Program-made: the position numbers and the translations under genes
Part shown: positions 9,985 to 22,203 of the stretch, piece after piece
How positions within the stretch are numbered: position 1 is the first letter of the stretch
Layout: the number at the start of each line of letters is the position of its first letter
Origin: Cotesia glomerata
Taxonomy: Eukaryota; Arthropoda; Insecta; Hymenoptera; Braconidae
Assembly (NCBI RefSeq): GCF_020080835.1
Contig: NC_058164.1
Span: forward strand, 18,532,688-18,596,687
DNA: 64,000 bases
Reading direction: 5' to 3'
The notes under the pieces: model-generated
Databases searched by the model: none
What the model was told of the DNA's origin: nothing
What the model saw: the letters and a program-made list of their open reading frames with translations, nothing else

Positions 9985-12971
9985 CACGCATACTACAAGG
10001 CAACCTGAATAGGTGCGCCTTGGCGCAAAACCTGCTGCGCCAGCGTGTTTTCGAAGATAAAATTGACGTCTGCTTTATCTGCGAGCAATATCTAAACATC
10101 GAAGGTAAAACATGGTTCGCAGACGAAACGGGCGCGGCAGCAATTTGGATTGTGAACACAAAGAACGTTACCGTCAACATCAGCGGAGGTGGAGCAGGTT
10201 TTGTCTGGATTCAAACCCCGACAACCTACTTCATGAGCGTCTATCTCTCACCTAACGAAGGGATTAGTGTGTTCCGACAGAAACTCGCAAATATAGAAGA
10301 TGCGGTCACTAAGTTCGACGGCGAAGTTATCGTAGCCGGAGACTTCAACGCTAAATCGGCTGAGTGGGGCGCTGCTTTCTCCGACACCAGAGGAAACGAG
10401 GTCGCTGACGTCGTGGCTAGACACGACCTCATAGTGCTGAACACCGGGAGCACCACGACCTTTAGAAGACCAGGGTACCAAGAATCCATCCTCGACATCT
10501 CATTGGCGACTCCAAGGACTGCCAACATGATTGAAGACTGGACAGTATCCGAAGAATACAGTGGCAGTGATCACCAGTTTGTGACATTCAGCGTTGGATT
10601 GGCATTTGCTCCGGTTTCACAACACGACCTTTCTAAGCGAAAGTGGAATGTCAGGAAGCTTGATCCAGAGGCATTGCAAGCTTCACTCGCACGAAGCTGG
10701 TCTATCCTCCAGAACAACCCGACACCGAATACCTGCAGCGAGACGGAAAAGGCAGTGCTAAACACGATGAAGGAAATTACTGCCGCATGTGACGCCTCTA
10801 TGCCGCGGCTGAAAAACCAGAGCTTCCACAGGCCGGCGTACTGGTGGTCAGCAGACATAGCAGAACTTCGCAAAATATGCCATCAGCTACGTCGCCGAGC
10901 AAAGAGAGCTACGAAACGCTCCCCAAGCCAGGACTTGTATTTAAAAGAGTACAAGCAGGCCAAAAAGACGCTAAACCGAGCCATTAAAGCAAGTAAAGCG
11001 AAACTGTAGAAAGAGATCTGCAACGATCTCGACAATGACCTCTGGGGTAAAGCCTACCAAATTGTCGCCAAACGACTTGGAAAGGTTTCACCAGAGGCGC
11101 CGAAGTCTCCAGCCTTAATGGATAGCATCGTAGCGGAGCTTTTCCCCAAACACCCGCCGCGGGAGAAGAAACACTACACTAAGAACAGCGAAGTAACACC
11201 CTTCACAACTAAGGAATTACAAGACGTGGCCAAGTCACTCAAAACAGGAAAGGCACCTGGACCTGATGGCATCCCGGCATCAGTGATCAAAACTGTAGCC
11301 CTGGAATACCCAGACATACTCCTGAACACCTACAACGCATGCTTGGCAACTGGCACGTTTCCCGTGGTCTGGAAACGGCAGAGATTGGTTCTCTTAGACA
11401 AAGGTAAGGGAACCCCCATAACACCTTCGTCGTTTAGACCACTCTGTATGCTGGACATTGCTGGAAAACTGCTCGAGAAGCTCATACAAGGGAGACTTCG
11501 TAACGACATAGACCGTGCTGGAGGTTTTGCCACAAACCAACACGGCTTCCGGAAAGGACGTTCAACAGTCGGCGCGATCCAGAAAGTCGTAGCGACAGCG
11601 AGAGAAGCATGGACTGGTAGCCTCAAAGCCCGCAAGGTGTATCTTGTCCTCACGCTAGACATTAGAAATGCCTTTAACAGCGCAAATTGGAGAGATATTT
11701 TGGACGCCCTGGAGCACAGATTTGACGTGGAGCCGGAGAATCTGGCACTAGTCGACAACTACCTTGACGAGAGAAAGCTGATAGCAGAAACCACGGAAGG
11801 TCCACAAGAATACGCCACAATGGCTGGCGTGCCGCAAGGCTCAATAATGGGGCCCGATCTATGGAACGCGGACTACGACGAGCTTCTGGAAATCCCGTTG
11901 CCAAAGCAAGTGGAGCTAACGGGCTTTGCAGACGACGTCGCGGCCACGATAATAGTAGACAGCGTAGAGGAGGCCGAACTACTCATTCGGGAAACCATTG
12001 ATGCTGTCGAGACTTGGCTCGATAAACACCACCTGAAACTCGCAAAACACAAAACCGAGATGGTCGTTCTGACTCGCCAAAAATGGTTCCCAAAACCATT
12101 TGCTGTGGACATGGGAGGAATAACGCTAACGTCAACAAGGGCCCTGCGCTATCTGGGGGTAATGATAGACGAGAAACTATCTTTCCGCGAACACCTCGAT
12201 AGTGCATGCCAGAAAGCCAGCAAGATGGTGTCTAGCCTAGCAAGAATTATGACGAATACTATGGGACCAAGAACCAAAAATAGGAGAGTCCTTCTGGAAG
12301 CAGTCCATTCGGTACTGCTTTATGGAGCGGAAATATGGGCAGATATATTAAAGCAGAAAACCTATCGGCGGAAAATGGCAGCAGTGCAGCGGCGAGGCGC
12401 TCTTAGAGTTGCCTGCGCCTACCGCACGGTTTCCGATGCGGCTGTATTGGTCATTGCGGGAGCTGCGCCCATCGACCTATTAGCGTTCGAGAGAGCAAGA
12501 CTCTACGACGCTAAAATCGGTGGCGAAAACATGAAGGAGGCAAGAACGAGGATAAAAACGGAAACGCAGCAAGAGTGGCAGGACCGATGGACGTCGGGAG
12601 AGACAGGCAGATGGACAGCGCGACTGATCCCAAACATCAACGTCTGGCTTTCTCGGAAGCACGGGGACACCGACTTCTTTCTGACCCAGCTACTGACGGG
12701 ACATGGGCAGTTCAATGCCTATCTATTCAAGATGGGTTTGCACAGCACACCAACGTGCAAATACTGTCCAGACAAAATTGACAACGCCGAGCACACGTTT
12801 CTCGAGTGTGATCGATGGAAGGACGATAGAATCTGCACCGAAGAAACAATGGGCACCGCGCTCTCCCCTGAGAGCTTGGTAACCTGCATGATCAAAAAAG
12901 AAGAAAACTGGACAGCTGTAGTAGCCTACGCGCAGCGTCTCTTGAAAGAAAAAATCGCAGATAGGGATTAG
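9981..12971 (+). pseudogene. ORF2: endonuclease-reverse transcriptase, one in-frame stop
   Basis: The ATG at 9981 opens with ILQGNLNRC, the start of the exonuclease-endonuclease-phosphatase domain; VAGDFNAKS (about residue 115) and SGSDHQFV (about 190) are its catalytic boxes. One TAG at 11007-11009 breaks the frame; downstream the same frame continues through GKAPGPDGIP, FRPLCMLD, LDIRNAFNSANW, GVPQGSIMGP and GFADDVAA (palm motif with FADD) to a C-terminal C-x2-C-x8-H-x4-C finger (CKYCPDKIDNAEHTFLEC) and the TAG at 12969. Total would be about 996 residues, normal for R1. Apart from this stop and the 5' truncation the copy looks intact, so it is young or the stop could be a base-call error. 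Confidence 0.88.
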
Positions 12972-13235
12972 AAACCAGTAATAACAAGAAGTAGGTGTCG
13001 TGAGGCACAACATGGACTGGATTGAAGTAATGCTAACGCGGTCCTGATCCAGTCTTCCCTGTAACATCTATAGGGAAACGAGAGAGGAGGATGTTTAGTC
13101 GGTATTGTTGCAAAATAATATTGTCTTCTGAGTCCGACATACCCAGGCACCAACACCTAGTCCTGGCAACAACACCAAGTCCTGGCATACGTAAACGTAT
13201 TTTACCTCCTCTATAAGAAAAAAAAAAAAAAAAAC
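12972..13235 (+). other. 3' UTR and poly(A) tail of the R1-like element
   Basis: Non-coding, with a repeated phrase ACCAACACCTAGTCCTGGCA / ACAACACCAAGTCCTGGCAT near 13150-13190 and a terminal run of A at 13218-13235. No AATAAA hexamer lies near the tail. Confidence 0.8.
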
Positions 13236-13444
13236 ATCAGTATACTGATAATCAGTATACCTAGGTATTGTGATAATCAGTATACTTATTGTGATAATCA
13301 AAATACCACGTATTTTTAGTAGCACAATACCAAGTATTTTGATTATTAAAAAAATATCCTTTGTAGCAAAATACTTTTTTCTCAGTGTAGAGCTTGTTCT
13401 GAGTAAACTTAGTTAGCCTAAGTATAGTCAAAGCATTCCCGGCT

Positions 13445-13538
<94 letters not shown>

Positions 13539-14215
13539 TATATATATATATATATATATATATCTACTACACTATACATATCTTATTAAGTTTACTTGTA
13601 AGTTCGGCTGAACACGCTCATAGTGTAGACCCTGTAAAAATTTTTCAGACTCATACACGGAAAAAAAACTGTAGCTGTCCAGGCGATCAACGCGGGTTTC
13701 CAAGCTTAAGAATCAATCAGTTTTTAGAATCGATTGGTGAAGCCAATAAAAATCTCACAAATGAATTAACCGATTTAAAAAAAATTGAAGGCATTCTATG
13801 CAATTTTTCTAGATCAAAAAGATTATTTATCACTAACCAAACAATCGGACGTGAAATTTCAAAGATGTGTTAAAAAAATATTTTTTTAATTTTTTAAAAT
13901 TAAATATCTCTCGAACCATTCAACCGATTTTGACGTTATTGGCGGCGATTGAAGTGATTTTTTTTAAGCTCTACAAATCTCCTCGTTGAATCAAAAACGA
14001 TCCAGGAATAAATGTCGGAGTTACGTAAGAAAAAAAAAAAACAATTTTTCCCAAATATTTTGTTCACGATACCTCACATACGAATCGACCGATTTTGATC
14101 GCGTTGATGGCGATCGACGCAGTTTTTTAAGCTTGAGAGCTGATTAGTTTTTGAAAAGATTGATTCAGCAGATTAAAATTTATTTCAAAAAAAACATTTT
14201 CTGAAAATTTTATTT
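13236..14215. other. Central, non-inverted part of the fold-back element
   Basis: No supported gene. 13236-13330 has repeated ATCAGTATAC and TTGTGATAATCA phrases. 13448-13561 is (TA)n. 13890-14200 has at least two degenerate ~150-bp units with the theme CGACCGATTTTGA..GCGTTGATGGCGATCGA..TTTTTTAAGCT, a theme also present in the arms (9390-9470). Confidence 0.65.
13448..13561. repeat. (TA)n microsatellite
   Basis: About 55 TA units interrupted once by GC near 13538. Confidence 0.95.
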
Positions 14216-14351
14216 TCGAGATTACTCAAAATCTATTGGCCCGAAATACTTTAAATAGTATAAAATATCTAGAGGCAATGAAACTCTTTCGATTGCTATC
14301 AATCCCGTTTAAATCGGTCGAGCCGTTTAAAAGTTATGAGAGGTTTACGTT

Positions 14352-14403
<52 letters not shown>

Positions 14404-16161
14404 GCAAAAATAGTTAGGAAAGCTTCTGTAAAATAAATAGTTTTTTAACAAAAAATATAGTAAATAATGCTGTTATTTAACTCGCGACCTAGTTCGTACT
14501 TTACCTAACACCGAGAATTGAATTTTTTAAAGTCGAAATTCTGACAAATAAGTCAAAAAACGTCACTGATGGGGCTGATACTCGGTGTTCATGGGGTTGA
14601 TCGATCAATTACGGGTCTGGAAATTTTTTATAGAGTCTACTCGAAAATTTTTATAAGTTTTCTTTCTTAATTTTTTGTGGACACCGAGAAATTAATTTTT
14701 ATACATCAACTTCCTGTCAAATAGGTAGAATTTTGCCTCTTGTAGGGCTATTACTCAGTGTCCAGGGCATGGATCGATGAAATATAGGTCTAGAAATTTT
14801 TTGTAGAGTCTACTCTATGATTTCCATGAATTTTGTTCCTTACTCTCCATTGGACACCAAGGACTGAATTTTTTAGTGACAAATTTTTGACAAATAAGTC
14901 GAAAAACGCCTTCTATGGGACTGTTACTCGGTATCCATGGGGTTGATTGATCGATTATAGAACTGGAAATCTTTTGTATAGTGTACTCTGTGATTTCCAC
15001 GAGTTTTCTTTCTTAATCTCCAGTGGACACCGAGAATGGAATTTTTTAAAGTAAAATTTTAGTCAAAAAACGCCTTTTATGGGGCTGTTACTCGGTGTCC
15101 ATGGGGTTGATTTATCGATTATGGGTCTAGAAATCTTCTGTATAGTGTACCCTATGAATTCCATGAGTTTCTTTTCTTAATCTCCAAATATATTATTTAT
15201 ACTACGGATATATGTACATATTTTCTCTGGATATGTTAAAAAATTCTTTACGCAAGACATTGAAAACAAGAATTTTATTTTATTTTTTTGACACAATTAA
15301 GGTAAAAGACCCAGTTATTGACACTGGCATAGTTGATTGACACTTGCAATTTTATTCTAATTAAAGAAATAAAATGTTCTTTAAAATCAATTATCTAAAA
15401 ATTTATAATTCAACAATTATATTAATTTATTTGTTAGAGTCGATTTGTTTTATTTAATTAAATAGTATATTACACACCTAGTGAAGTAAAATAAGAAATG
15501 TCTCAGATCACATGTAATTTGGCCGAGGCGAAGCCGAGGTCAACAAACATGTGGTCTGAGGATTTCTGTTACTTCCCGTGGAGTATATACTATTTTTTTG
15601 CTCGACGAAGGCAGAAAGGGGCAACTTCGTTTAGCGCAGCGGGCCGAAAGTTGACGCTTTCTGCCCGTCGAGTAAAAAAAATCTTTTATAGGGTAGAAAA
15701 GAATAAAAAAAACTTCCAGCGAATTGGAAAGGGGACGACGGAGTCACAAGTGGTCAAAATAATTAAATAAAGTTGATTATTTATCACAATAATATTTATC
15801 AGGTGCTAGTGAATACAAATATTAAATAAAATAATATATAAATTGAATAAAATAATCTCCTGCCATCTATTCAAATTAACTTTTTTTTGTCAAGGCATAA
15901 GAAATCTATGCCACAGGGATTGTAAGTTATCAGAATTATAGGCAATCGGATTTCAGTGTAATCGGAATTATATCCAATAAAATTTCTAGGCAATCAGATT
16001 CTAAGTAATCGGGATTCTAGGTAATCGGTAATCTACTCCATAGGAATTCTACGTCATTGATAATTTGGGTAATCGCATTCTGGGTTATGGAAATCTAGGT
16101 AATCGGGATCTAAGTCACCGGTAATCTTACTCATTGGTTTACAGGTAATAGACGTCTTCCC
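14216..16161. repeat. Right inverted arm of the fold-back element
   Basis: Reverse complement of 7544-9509, including (AC)n at 14354-14403, four ~170-bp repeats, the double-hairpin cassette at 15478-15700 and the GATTACC series. Differences from the left arm are few: microsatellite length and one missing GATTACC-type unit. Confidence 0.9.
15478..15700. repeat. Double-hairpin cassette, copy 2 (right arm)
   Basis: Starts TATTACACACCTAGTGAAG. Hairpin 1 pairs GTCTCAGATCACATGT with ACATGTGGTCTGAGG around the loop GGCCGAGGCGAAGCCGAGG. Hairpin 2 pairs CTCGACGAAGGCAGAAAG with CTTTCTGCCCGTCGAG around TTCGTTTAGCGCAGCGGGCC. The order and loops match the solo copy at 33911-34131. Confidence 0.82.
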
Positions 16162-16401
16162 CTTTTTTCTTATGTAAAAAGCGGACGGCCAGAGACTAAA
16201 TAATATAAGGATGCATGCTAATCTTATAATAGATGGGAAACTACAGTGAAAAAAAGATATTTGACAGCTTGCAATTACACACGCCAGGCGGCGCAAGAAT
16301 AACTTTTACATGAACTATAGCTTAAAGGGGATAGTTTGCCACCGGAAATGTATTAAATTAAAATTGTCAATTTTTATTATAATTACAAAAAATACTGAAA
16401 T

Positions 16402-17496
16402 CCGAACAAAAACAGTTTCACTGTAAAAAATTGTGCCAAGTCCACGTTCATAAAACTCATCTCAATAACATTTGCACTTTACAAAAAAAATTAGGCTCGT
16501 TTTAATAATTTTCATTCTCTACAAAAAGATGTGAAATACAAAAAAATACCAAAAAACCGAAATAATGTTGAAAAAATTTTTAAAAAATTTGTCGAAAATT
16601 AAAAAATAAAAAAAAAAAAATTTTATCGTACTTGGCGCGCGTCATTGAGTACCCCATATTTTTTCAGGATAAATAAACATCCTTTTAATGCTGAGAAATT
16701 TATAAGTAAGTCAACCTATGTTATTTCATAATAAGTTTTACAAAAGTTAGGTAAAATTGACATGTCATACGCAGTTATGCAAACTACATATAAGTCGATA
16801 CGCATGCATACGTTGGGTCGGTTGCATTGTGAGAATTGTGTTTACTAAAAAATAAAACATATGGCCGACTAAATTGGGAAAATGCGGTGTGAGTGCCAAT
16901 CAAAATGTGTTAATTACAATTCAACGAAGCAATATCAAACTTTAATATTGCATAAGGTTCTTCATTAAAGGTTAATGACGAAGCTGAAAAAAAATGAATC
17001 CAAAAATTTTATATAATTTCAGATTTCTTGAACACACCACCATATTGACAGTTGTTCTCACTAAAGATCTAAAAAAATTTTAAGAGCGGGTTTTTTCACT
17101 AAAACTGATAATTAATACACTAAGCAATGTTTTCAATGAGTTCAGTATCCTTGACTCATGAAATCTATATAAATATATAATATGATTATATATATACAAG
17201 CGAAATCGATTTTTCTTGAGTTGAAATTCTTCCGAAAAAATTTGGGGTACTCAATGACGCGCGCCAAGTACGATAAAAATTTTTTTTTTTATTTTTTAAT
17301 TTTCAACAAATTTTTTAAAAATTTTTTCAACATTATTTCGGTTTCTTGGTATTTTTTTGTATTTCACATCTTTTTGTAGAGAATGAAAATTATTAAAACG
17401 AGCCTAATTTTTTTTGTAAAGTGCAAATGTTATTGAGATGAGTTTTATGAACGTGGACTTGGCGCAATTTTTTACAGTGAAACTGTTTTTGTTCGG
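16402..17496. mobile_element. 1.1-kb non-autonomous TIR element, TIR CCGAACAAAAACAGTTTC
   Basis: Left arm 16402-16660 and right arm 17241-17496 are inverted repeats (~260 bp), from CCGAACAAAAACAGTTTCAC to GGCGCGCGTCATTGAGTACC. Flanked by AT on both sides (16400-16401, 17497-17498), a possible 2-bp target duplication. The 580-bp centre (16661-17240) encodes nothing I can support. The mobilising transposase is unknown. Confidence 0.8.
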
Positions 17497-17521
17497 ATAT
17501 ATATATATACAAGCTCATACC

Positions 17522-17540
17522 TGCCCGCTTCGCTGGGCAT
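17522..17540 (-). other. Putative Helitron 3' terminal hairpin
   Basis: TGCCCGCTTCGCTGGGCA forms a short G/C stem just inside the presumed 3' end of the Helitron on the minus strand. Such hairpins mark the termination of rolling-circle transposition. Assignment rests on position and shape. Confidence 0.55.
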
Positions 17541-18116
17541 ACAATAAAATTTTATAGTGTAACCGAGACGAAAAATATAAACAAAATGATTAATTTAAAA
17601 AAGATAATGAATATAAATTTTGAATTAGAGAAAAGTGATTGTTTGTGATGACCGATGTTAGCGAGTATTAAATATATGAGAAAAGTATTTTATTATTAAC
17701 AATCAATCAATCAATGGGTCAGTTAGTCAGTAAATCTGTCATTATACAGATTTCCGCATCACCCATGAGGTACTGTGTAGTGAGATTCGTTCCCATTATT
17801 TTACATGGCGAGTCCCCAGTAGGCCTAAACCATGTAAAAATTACCAACATGAAAATAAAGATATATTCTGAAAACTTTTTATTTAAAAAAAAAAATTTTT
17901 TTTTAATTTTTTAAATCCATTGAGTTATATTTTTTAGTAAATTTCACTTTGATGTTCTTTATTTTTTATGTATGGCAATTTTTATAAATATCAACGAAAT
18001 TTTTATTTTTTATCACATTAATTTATTTCTTTCAATTATTACATTTAAGTACATATTATTATCATATGATTACTTATAATAATTGTTAAAAATATATAAA
18101 ATCTAAAATAATGTAC

Positions 18117-21100
18117 TTACATGTTTAAAACTTCTTTATATACAACATTTTTCGTTCGCTTCTCTGGTTGAAGAATGATGAGATCTTCATAGGAACTTAC
18201 TCTTGAACATGCTACATAAAATTGACCATGGGAAAAACAGTCACTTTGCAAATCTACACCAGCTAATTTTAAACTCTGCCCTTGAGCTTTATTAATAGTC
18301 ATCGCGAAGCAAACTCTAACTGGAAACTGCAAACGCTTAAATTCAAAATGATAATCTGATGGAATCAAAGGTATTCTTGGAATGAATACATTTTCGCCCT
18401 CATACTTTCCTGTAAAAATGGTCGCTTCAATTAAATTTTTCCGTAGAGTTTTTACCTGTAGTCTGGTGCCATTACACAATTTGGGAGGATTCAAGTTACG
18501 CAACAACATTATCGGTGTACCAATCTTTAGATGAAGAATATGAGGTGGTATGCCTGGCGGGTTAAGTGTATGCAGAAACTCAACAGGATAATGAACAGTT
18601 TCCTCTACTTCTATGACTGTATCCACAGACTCATACTTCATATGTTCAGTTGTTTGTTGTTCTAGCAGTAAGGTATTAATCCTATCAGCTGATTCATTTG
18701 TTGGAGTCAGAATAGCTCTTTCTTTTAACTATGATAAACTATCTAATGCACCACGTTGAATATTCGGGTATATTCTATTAATCAAAGTAATCAACTCTCC
18801 CACAGTTTCACAAAGGTTACTTGGAATGGTTATTTTTCCTTCTTCTTCTGGGAGATTTCCGTTACCTATGTCAATCAATAATTCTGAAAACTCTTTCGCT
18901 CTCAAGTCATTTTGAAGACATACCCTCATATTAACTTTCAACGATAGGACTTTTATATTAGGCCATAAAATTGAAGATTTTAGGCAGGCTTTAATTTCAT
19001 CTGCACGTGTCCCTCGTGGTACAACAGGTAAAGTTTGTCTGAAGTCACCAGCTAAAAGAATAGTCAACCCACCCATAAGTCGATTATTCTCTCTAATGTC
19101 TTGAAGTGTCTGATTAAAGGCCTCAACACCTTTCTTGTGGGCCATAGTACACTCATCCCACACTATAATTTTTGTTTCTCTGAGTACATGCGCCATGTCA
19201 CTTTGCTTTGAGATATTACAAATGGGATTATCGGAATGATTCAAGTTGAGAGGTAGTTTAAAAGCTGAGTGCGCCGTCTTGCCTCCATCAATTAACGTAG
19301 CTGCAATCCCTGACGAAGCAACAGCAACAGCAATATTTTTTCTACTTCTAATTTTAGCAAGCAGAAGATTGATCAAGAAAGTTTTCCCAGTTCCACCAGG
19401 AGCATCAAGAAAAAATAACTTCCCTGAATTAGAATCAATATTGTTCAAGACTTCATCATAAACTTGTTTCTGATCGTCATTTAATTTCGAAACCCCTACA
19501 GAAACTGCTTCGATCAACTGAGAAACATCATAAGCCAATTCATTCATGTACTGACGGTTGTTAATAACGTTGCTTTGCTCTCTTAATGGTTCTGGAAGCC
19601 CAAATTCTAACAATGACTTACCTGACATTGATGTAACAATATCTTCAAGAAGGATAAGACACTGGTTGTAAACGATATCAACGATCAGTTCAACATCTCT
19701 ACTCTCTCTTTCCATTTGTCTTTTGATATCTTCTGCCAAACTTTCCCGGTACTTTGTCCATAATTTTATCGGATCTCCCACTTGACAAAAAACCAACATA
19801 ATCGCGAATAACTCTCTAATTTTATAAGGAGAATAAAAAATAGAAGCTTCCTCTAAAGTACGATCCCAGTTAATATCGTCTTCCAATAATCCAAGTGCTC
19901 TGCAAGTTGCTTGAAAAGTCGGATGCTCTACCCCTTCTACAGTTTTTAAATCATTGAATGAAGTAGGACCACGAATCTCATGTAGGAGAAGGCGTAAATA
20001 GTAGTATTCAGCATTACCGGGATAGACAGTATACACTCTACCTAACACATGATCTTTTTTAATTTCTGGAAAACCTGTCACAACTTTTCCTTTTTTCCTC
20101 CTAATAAATTCATTGTTTCTCCAAACGTAATAACCTGGAACTTCACTATACAAAAGAATTCGCGCAAAACCATCTACTTTACAGAGATCGAAAAAACCTA
20201 TAAGCGTTGTTTTCTTTGGATTCGCGATTTTATAAACAATGTTCTCTTCTGTGAAATAAACTCTTTGACCATTTTCTAGATGAACAACAAGAGGATATCT
20301 CTCATGAATGTGAAAACCGAAAATACGCCAGACTGCTTCAGAACTGCTTATGTATCGTCCTGCTTCATACCTAGAAACCTCATCTAAATTTTCAACGGTA
20401 AACGCTGCCTGACCAGAACCCTTATTTACGTACTTGCAGATGTATCTGATAGATTTAACTGAATTGCAATACTCAATATTGATATGAGCTTTGAAAGTAC
20501 GTGACAAAACAGGATTAAATGGTACCACCCATCGATTATCAATATCATTTCCATTAATTTTTATTGCTATTCCACCGTCTTCCGGAGACCGCCTTCGATA
20601 CTTAGGATATCCATCTTCACCTGTTTGAGTTTCTTTTAAGAAAGGCCTTGGGTATCGTTTAGTGCAAACACCAGCCAGCATGCAAGGTGAACTGAAATTG
20701 AAATCTCCACACGGGCCATGAATCATTATTGATTTAATAATTTCATGAAGTGTTTGATCCTGATCGGGGTCAGGTAATTCAGCTCTTATAACTTCGTCAA
20801 TAGAGTCAGGTCTTATTTTTCTTCCAACCAAAGAAGAATATGAACATGTGGAAGTCCACGCTTCTGCCATTCCACAGTATACATGTTACACCTTACATTG
20901 CCAAAGATACAACCTTTTGTCAGAAGATTCATCATGTGCTTAACTTTCAAACAAAATACCCTCGCAATGATATCGTGTCGATCATAAGATTTTTGTCCTT
21001 GTCTCAAAAAATCTTCAATTTCTGACCATTTAGGATTGTAAGTGAATGTAATGAATAAATCTGGACGTCCGAAATGCCGTACGTACGTCATAGCGTCTTG

Positions 21101-21901
21101 AGTTTGTTCATGCATGTAGCGGGGTCCACCGGTGAACGAAGACGGCAATACAACCATTCTACCAAGTTCTGAAAACTGTCCATCTCTTTTTACTATAGCG
21201 TCTTTTAGGTGGATATATTCCTCACTCCTAAGTTTTGTTTGATTATTACGAATCCAATTGAGCCTTTCAGTTTCAATCTTAGCATACATGTCAACTAAAA
21301 ACTGATTAAAGAGATTACGAAAGAGTACTAAATGACATATTTCACTAACACGCTCCATTAACCTATAACTGTAGAACTCAGAAGCAGAGACAGTCTTCTT
21401 GAGAGGGGACCTAGTCTTTGCGTCACGTTTAGGTATGTTTATGTAATAACCATCCTCTCCACGGAAAAACATCAAAGGGTACTGGAGAGCATCGTATGCA
21501 CGATGCGTTTCACTAATCCGTATTAATTTATTGTCTATACTGTAAAGAATTATATCTCTTTTTTCGAAAGCCTGACCAAAAATAACAACTGCTACTTCAT
21601 TAGTTTGAGGAACATTGAAACGACTCTTGTGCTGACCTTGCGGTTTTCTATCGGCATTAATTACAACTTTGAACTCTTTTTGGTTTTTAGGAACTGAATC
21701 GATAGCGGCCTTGAAATCCAAAATATATTTATTATTTTTATGAAGCGACTTCTGTAGTTGGCTAACTAATTCGGGTTTAACACCAGGAGTAATTCCACAA
21801 CGGATTTCACTCTCACGTTTATCATCCCCAAGAAAGTACAACTGAAGAAAAGAAGGATTCTGATGAGGTTCAGCCATAAGGATACCTATTCTGTGGTACA
21901 C
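18117..21901 (-). pseudogene. Helitron Rep-helicase (HUH endonuclease + PIF1 helicase)
   Basis: Three collinear pieces make one protein of about 1,240 residues. The first (21901-20813) has the Helitron N-terminal domain ending in the HUH motif GLPHVHILLWL. The second (20870-18729) has the two-tyrosine motif YICKYVNKG, the PIF1 Walker A GGTGKT, Walker B IIVWDE and GDFRQTLPVV. The third (18641-18117) has the helicase end NKAQGQSL and VACSR. Pieces 1 and 2 are separated by a one-base shift in a short A-run at about 20818; pieces 2 and 3 share a frame and are split by one TAG near 18727. The role would be strand nicking and unwinding in rolling-circle transposition. With only two lesions, one in a homopolymer, it is a recent copy or partly an assembly artefact. 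Confidence 0.87.
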
Positions 21902-21950
21902 TTGCCTCTGAATTTTAAATTATATAAGTTATAAGTTATTAAGATTGGTA

Positions 21951-22189
21951 ATTCAGATTATTATTTCTTATCTTAGCACCATTTTTTTTATAAAATATGA
22001 ATTTTAGTGATCAAGATTATGAAATTAATCACATATTAATTGGGAATATAAACAACAATGTTATTATATAAATTTTACCCAAAATTAACATCGATAAGTT
22101 AATGAATAAATTTATTTATGCTTATAAATATAAAAATGAATATTTTTAATCGTTATTATTAAGAAATTCATCACAAATTAAGTGGTATT
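21951..22189. other. AT-rich spacer
   Basis: No gene or clear repeat seen; may include the unlocated 5' end of the Helitron. Confidence 0.5.
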
Positions 22190-22203
22190 AAAAAATATAT
22201 TTA

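Larger units (their letters stand above)
9506..13235 (+). mobile_element. R1-clade non-LTR retrotransposon, 5'-truncated
   Basis: Contains the end of ORF1 with three zinc knuckles, a complete ORF2 (apurinic-type endonuclease, reverse transcriptase, C-terminal CCHC), a 245-bp 3' UTR and an A18 tail at 13218-13235. Order and motifs are those of R1/TRAS-type elements. It interrupts the left arm of the fold-back element exactly after TAATCTCGA. No target duplication is seen after the poly(A) (CATCAGTATACTGAT), so the insertion may have been accompanied by a deletion or rearrangement. Confidence 0.85.
7544..16161. mobile_element. Fold-back type DNA transposon with ~1.96-kb inverted arms
   Basis: The left arm 7544-9509 is repeated in inverted orientation as 14216-16161, with near-identity over the full length, including the short frames at 8721-8906 and 14815-15000, which read the same peptide. 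The outer ends are GGGAAGACGTCTATTACC and its complement, and both are flanked by a perfect 8-bp direct repeat CTTTTTTC (7536-7543 and 16162-16169), read here as the target duplication. The arms contain degenerate GATTACC repeats, a double-hairpin cassette and four ~170-bp repeats. An R1-like retrotransposon occupies most of the middle. No transposase is visible, so it depends on another element; the 8-bp duplication fits hAT/P-like or fold-back families. Confidence 0.85.
17508..21950 (-). mobile_element. Helitron with Rep/helicase gene
   Basis: The minus strand carries a Rep-helicase frame (18117-21901). Beyond its 3' end, on the minus strand, come a 600-bp AT-rich tail and a short GC-rich hairpin at 17522-17540 (GCCC-GCTTCGCT-GGGC) about 10 bases before a CTTG-type end, close to the hairpin-plus-CTRR terminus of Helitrons. 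The exact 3' end (expected CTRR) is not canonical and the 5' TC end was not identified, so boundaries are approximate. Helitrons leave no target duplication. Confidence 0.75.

Noticed and set aside
9649..10873. Several minus-strand frames opposite the R1-like ORFs
   Set aside because: Shadows of ORF1/ORF2; no independent motifs.
13535..13873. 112-codon frame starting in (TA)n
   Set aside because: Starts inside a microsatellite and has no recognisable domain; treated as chance.
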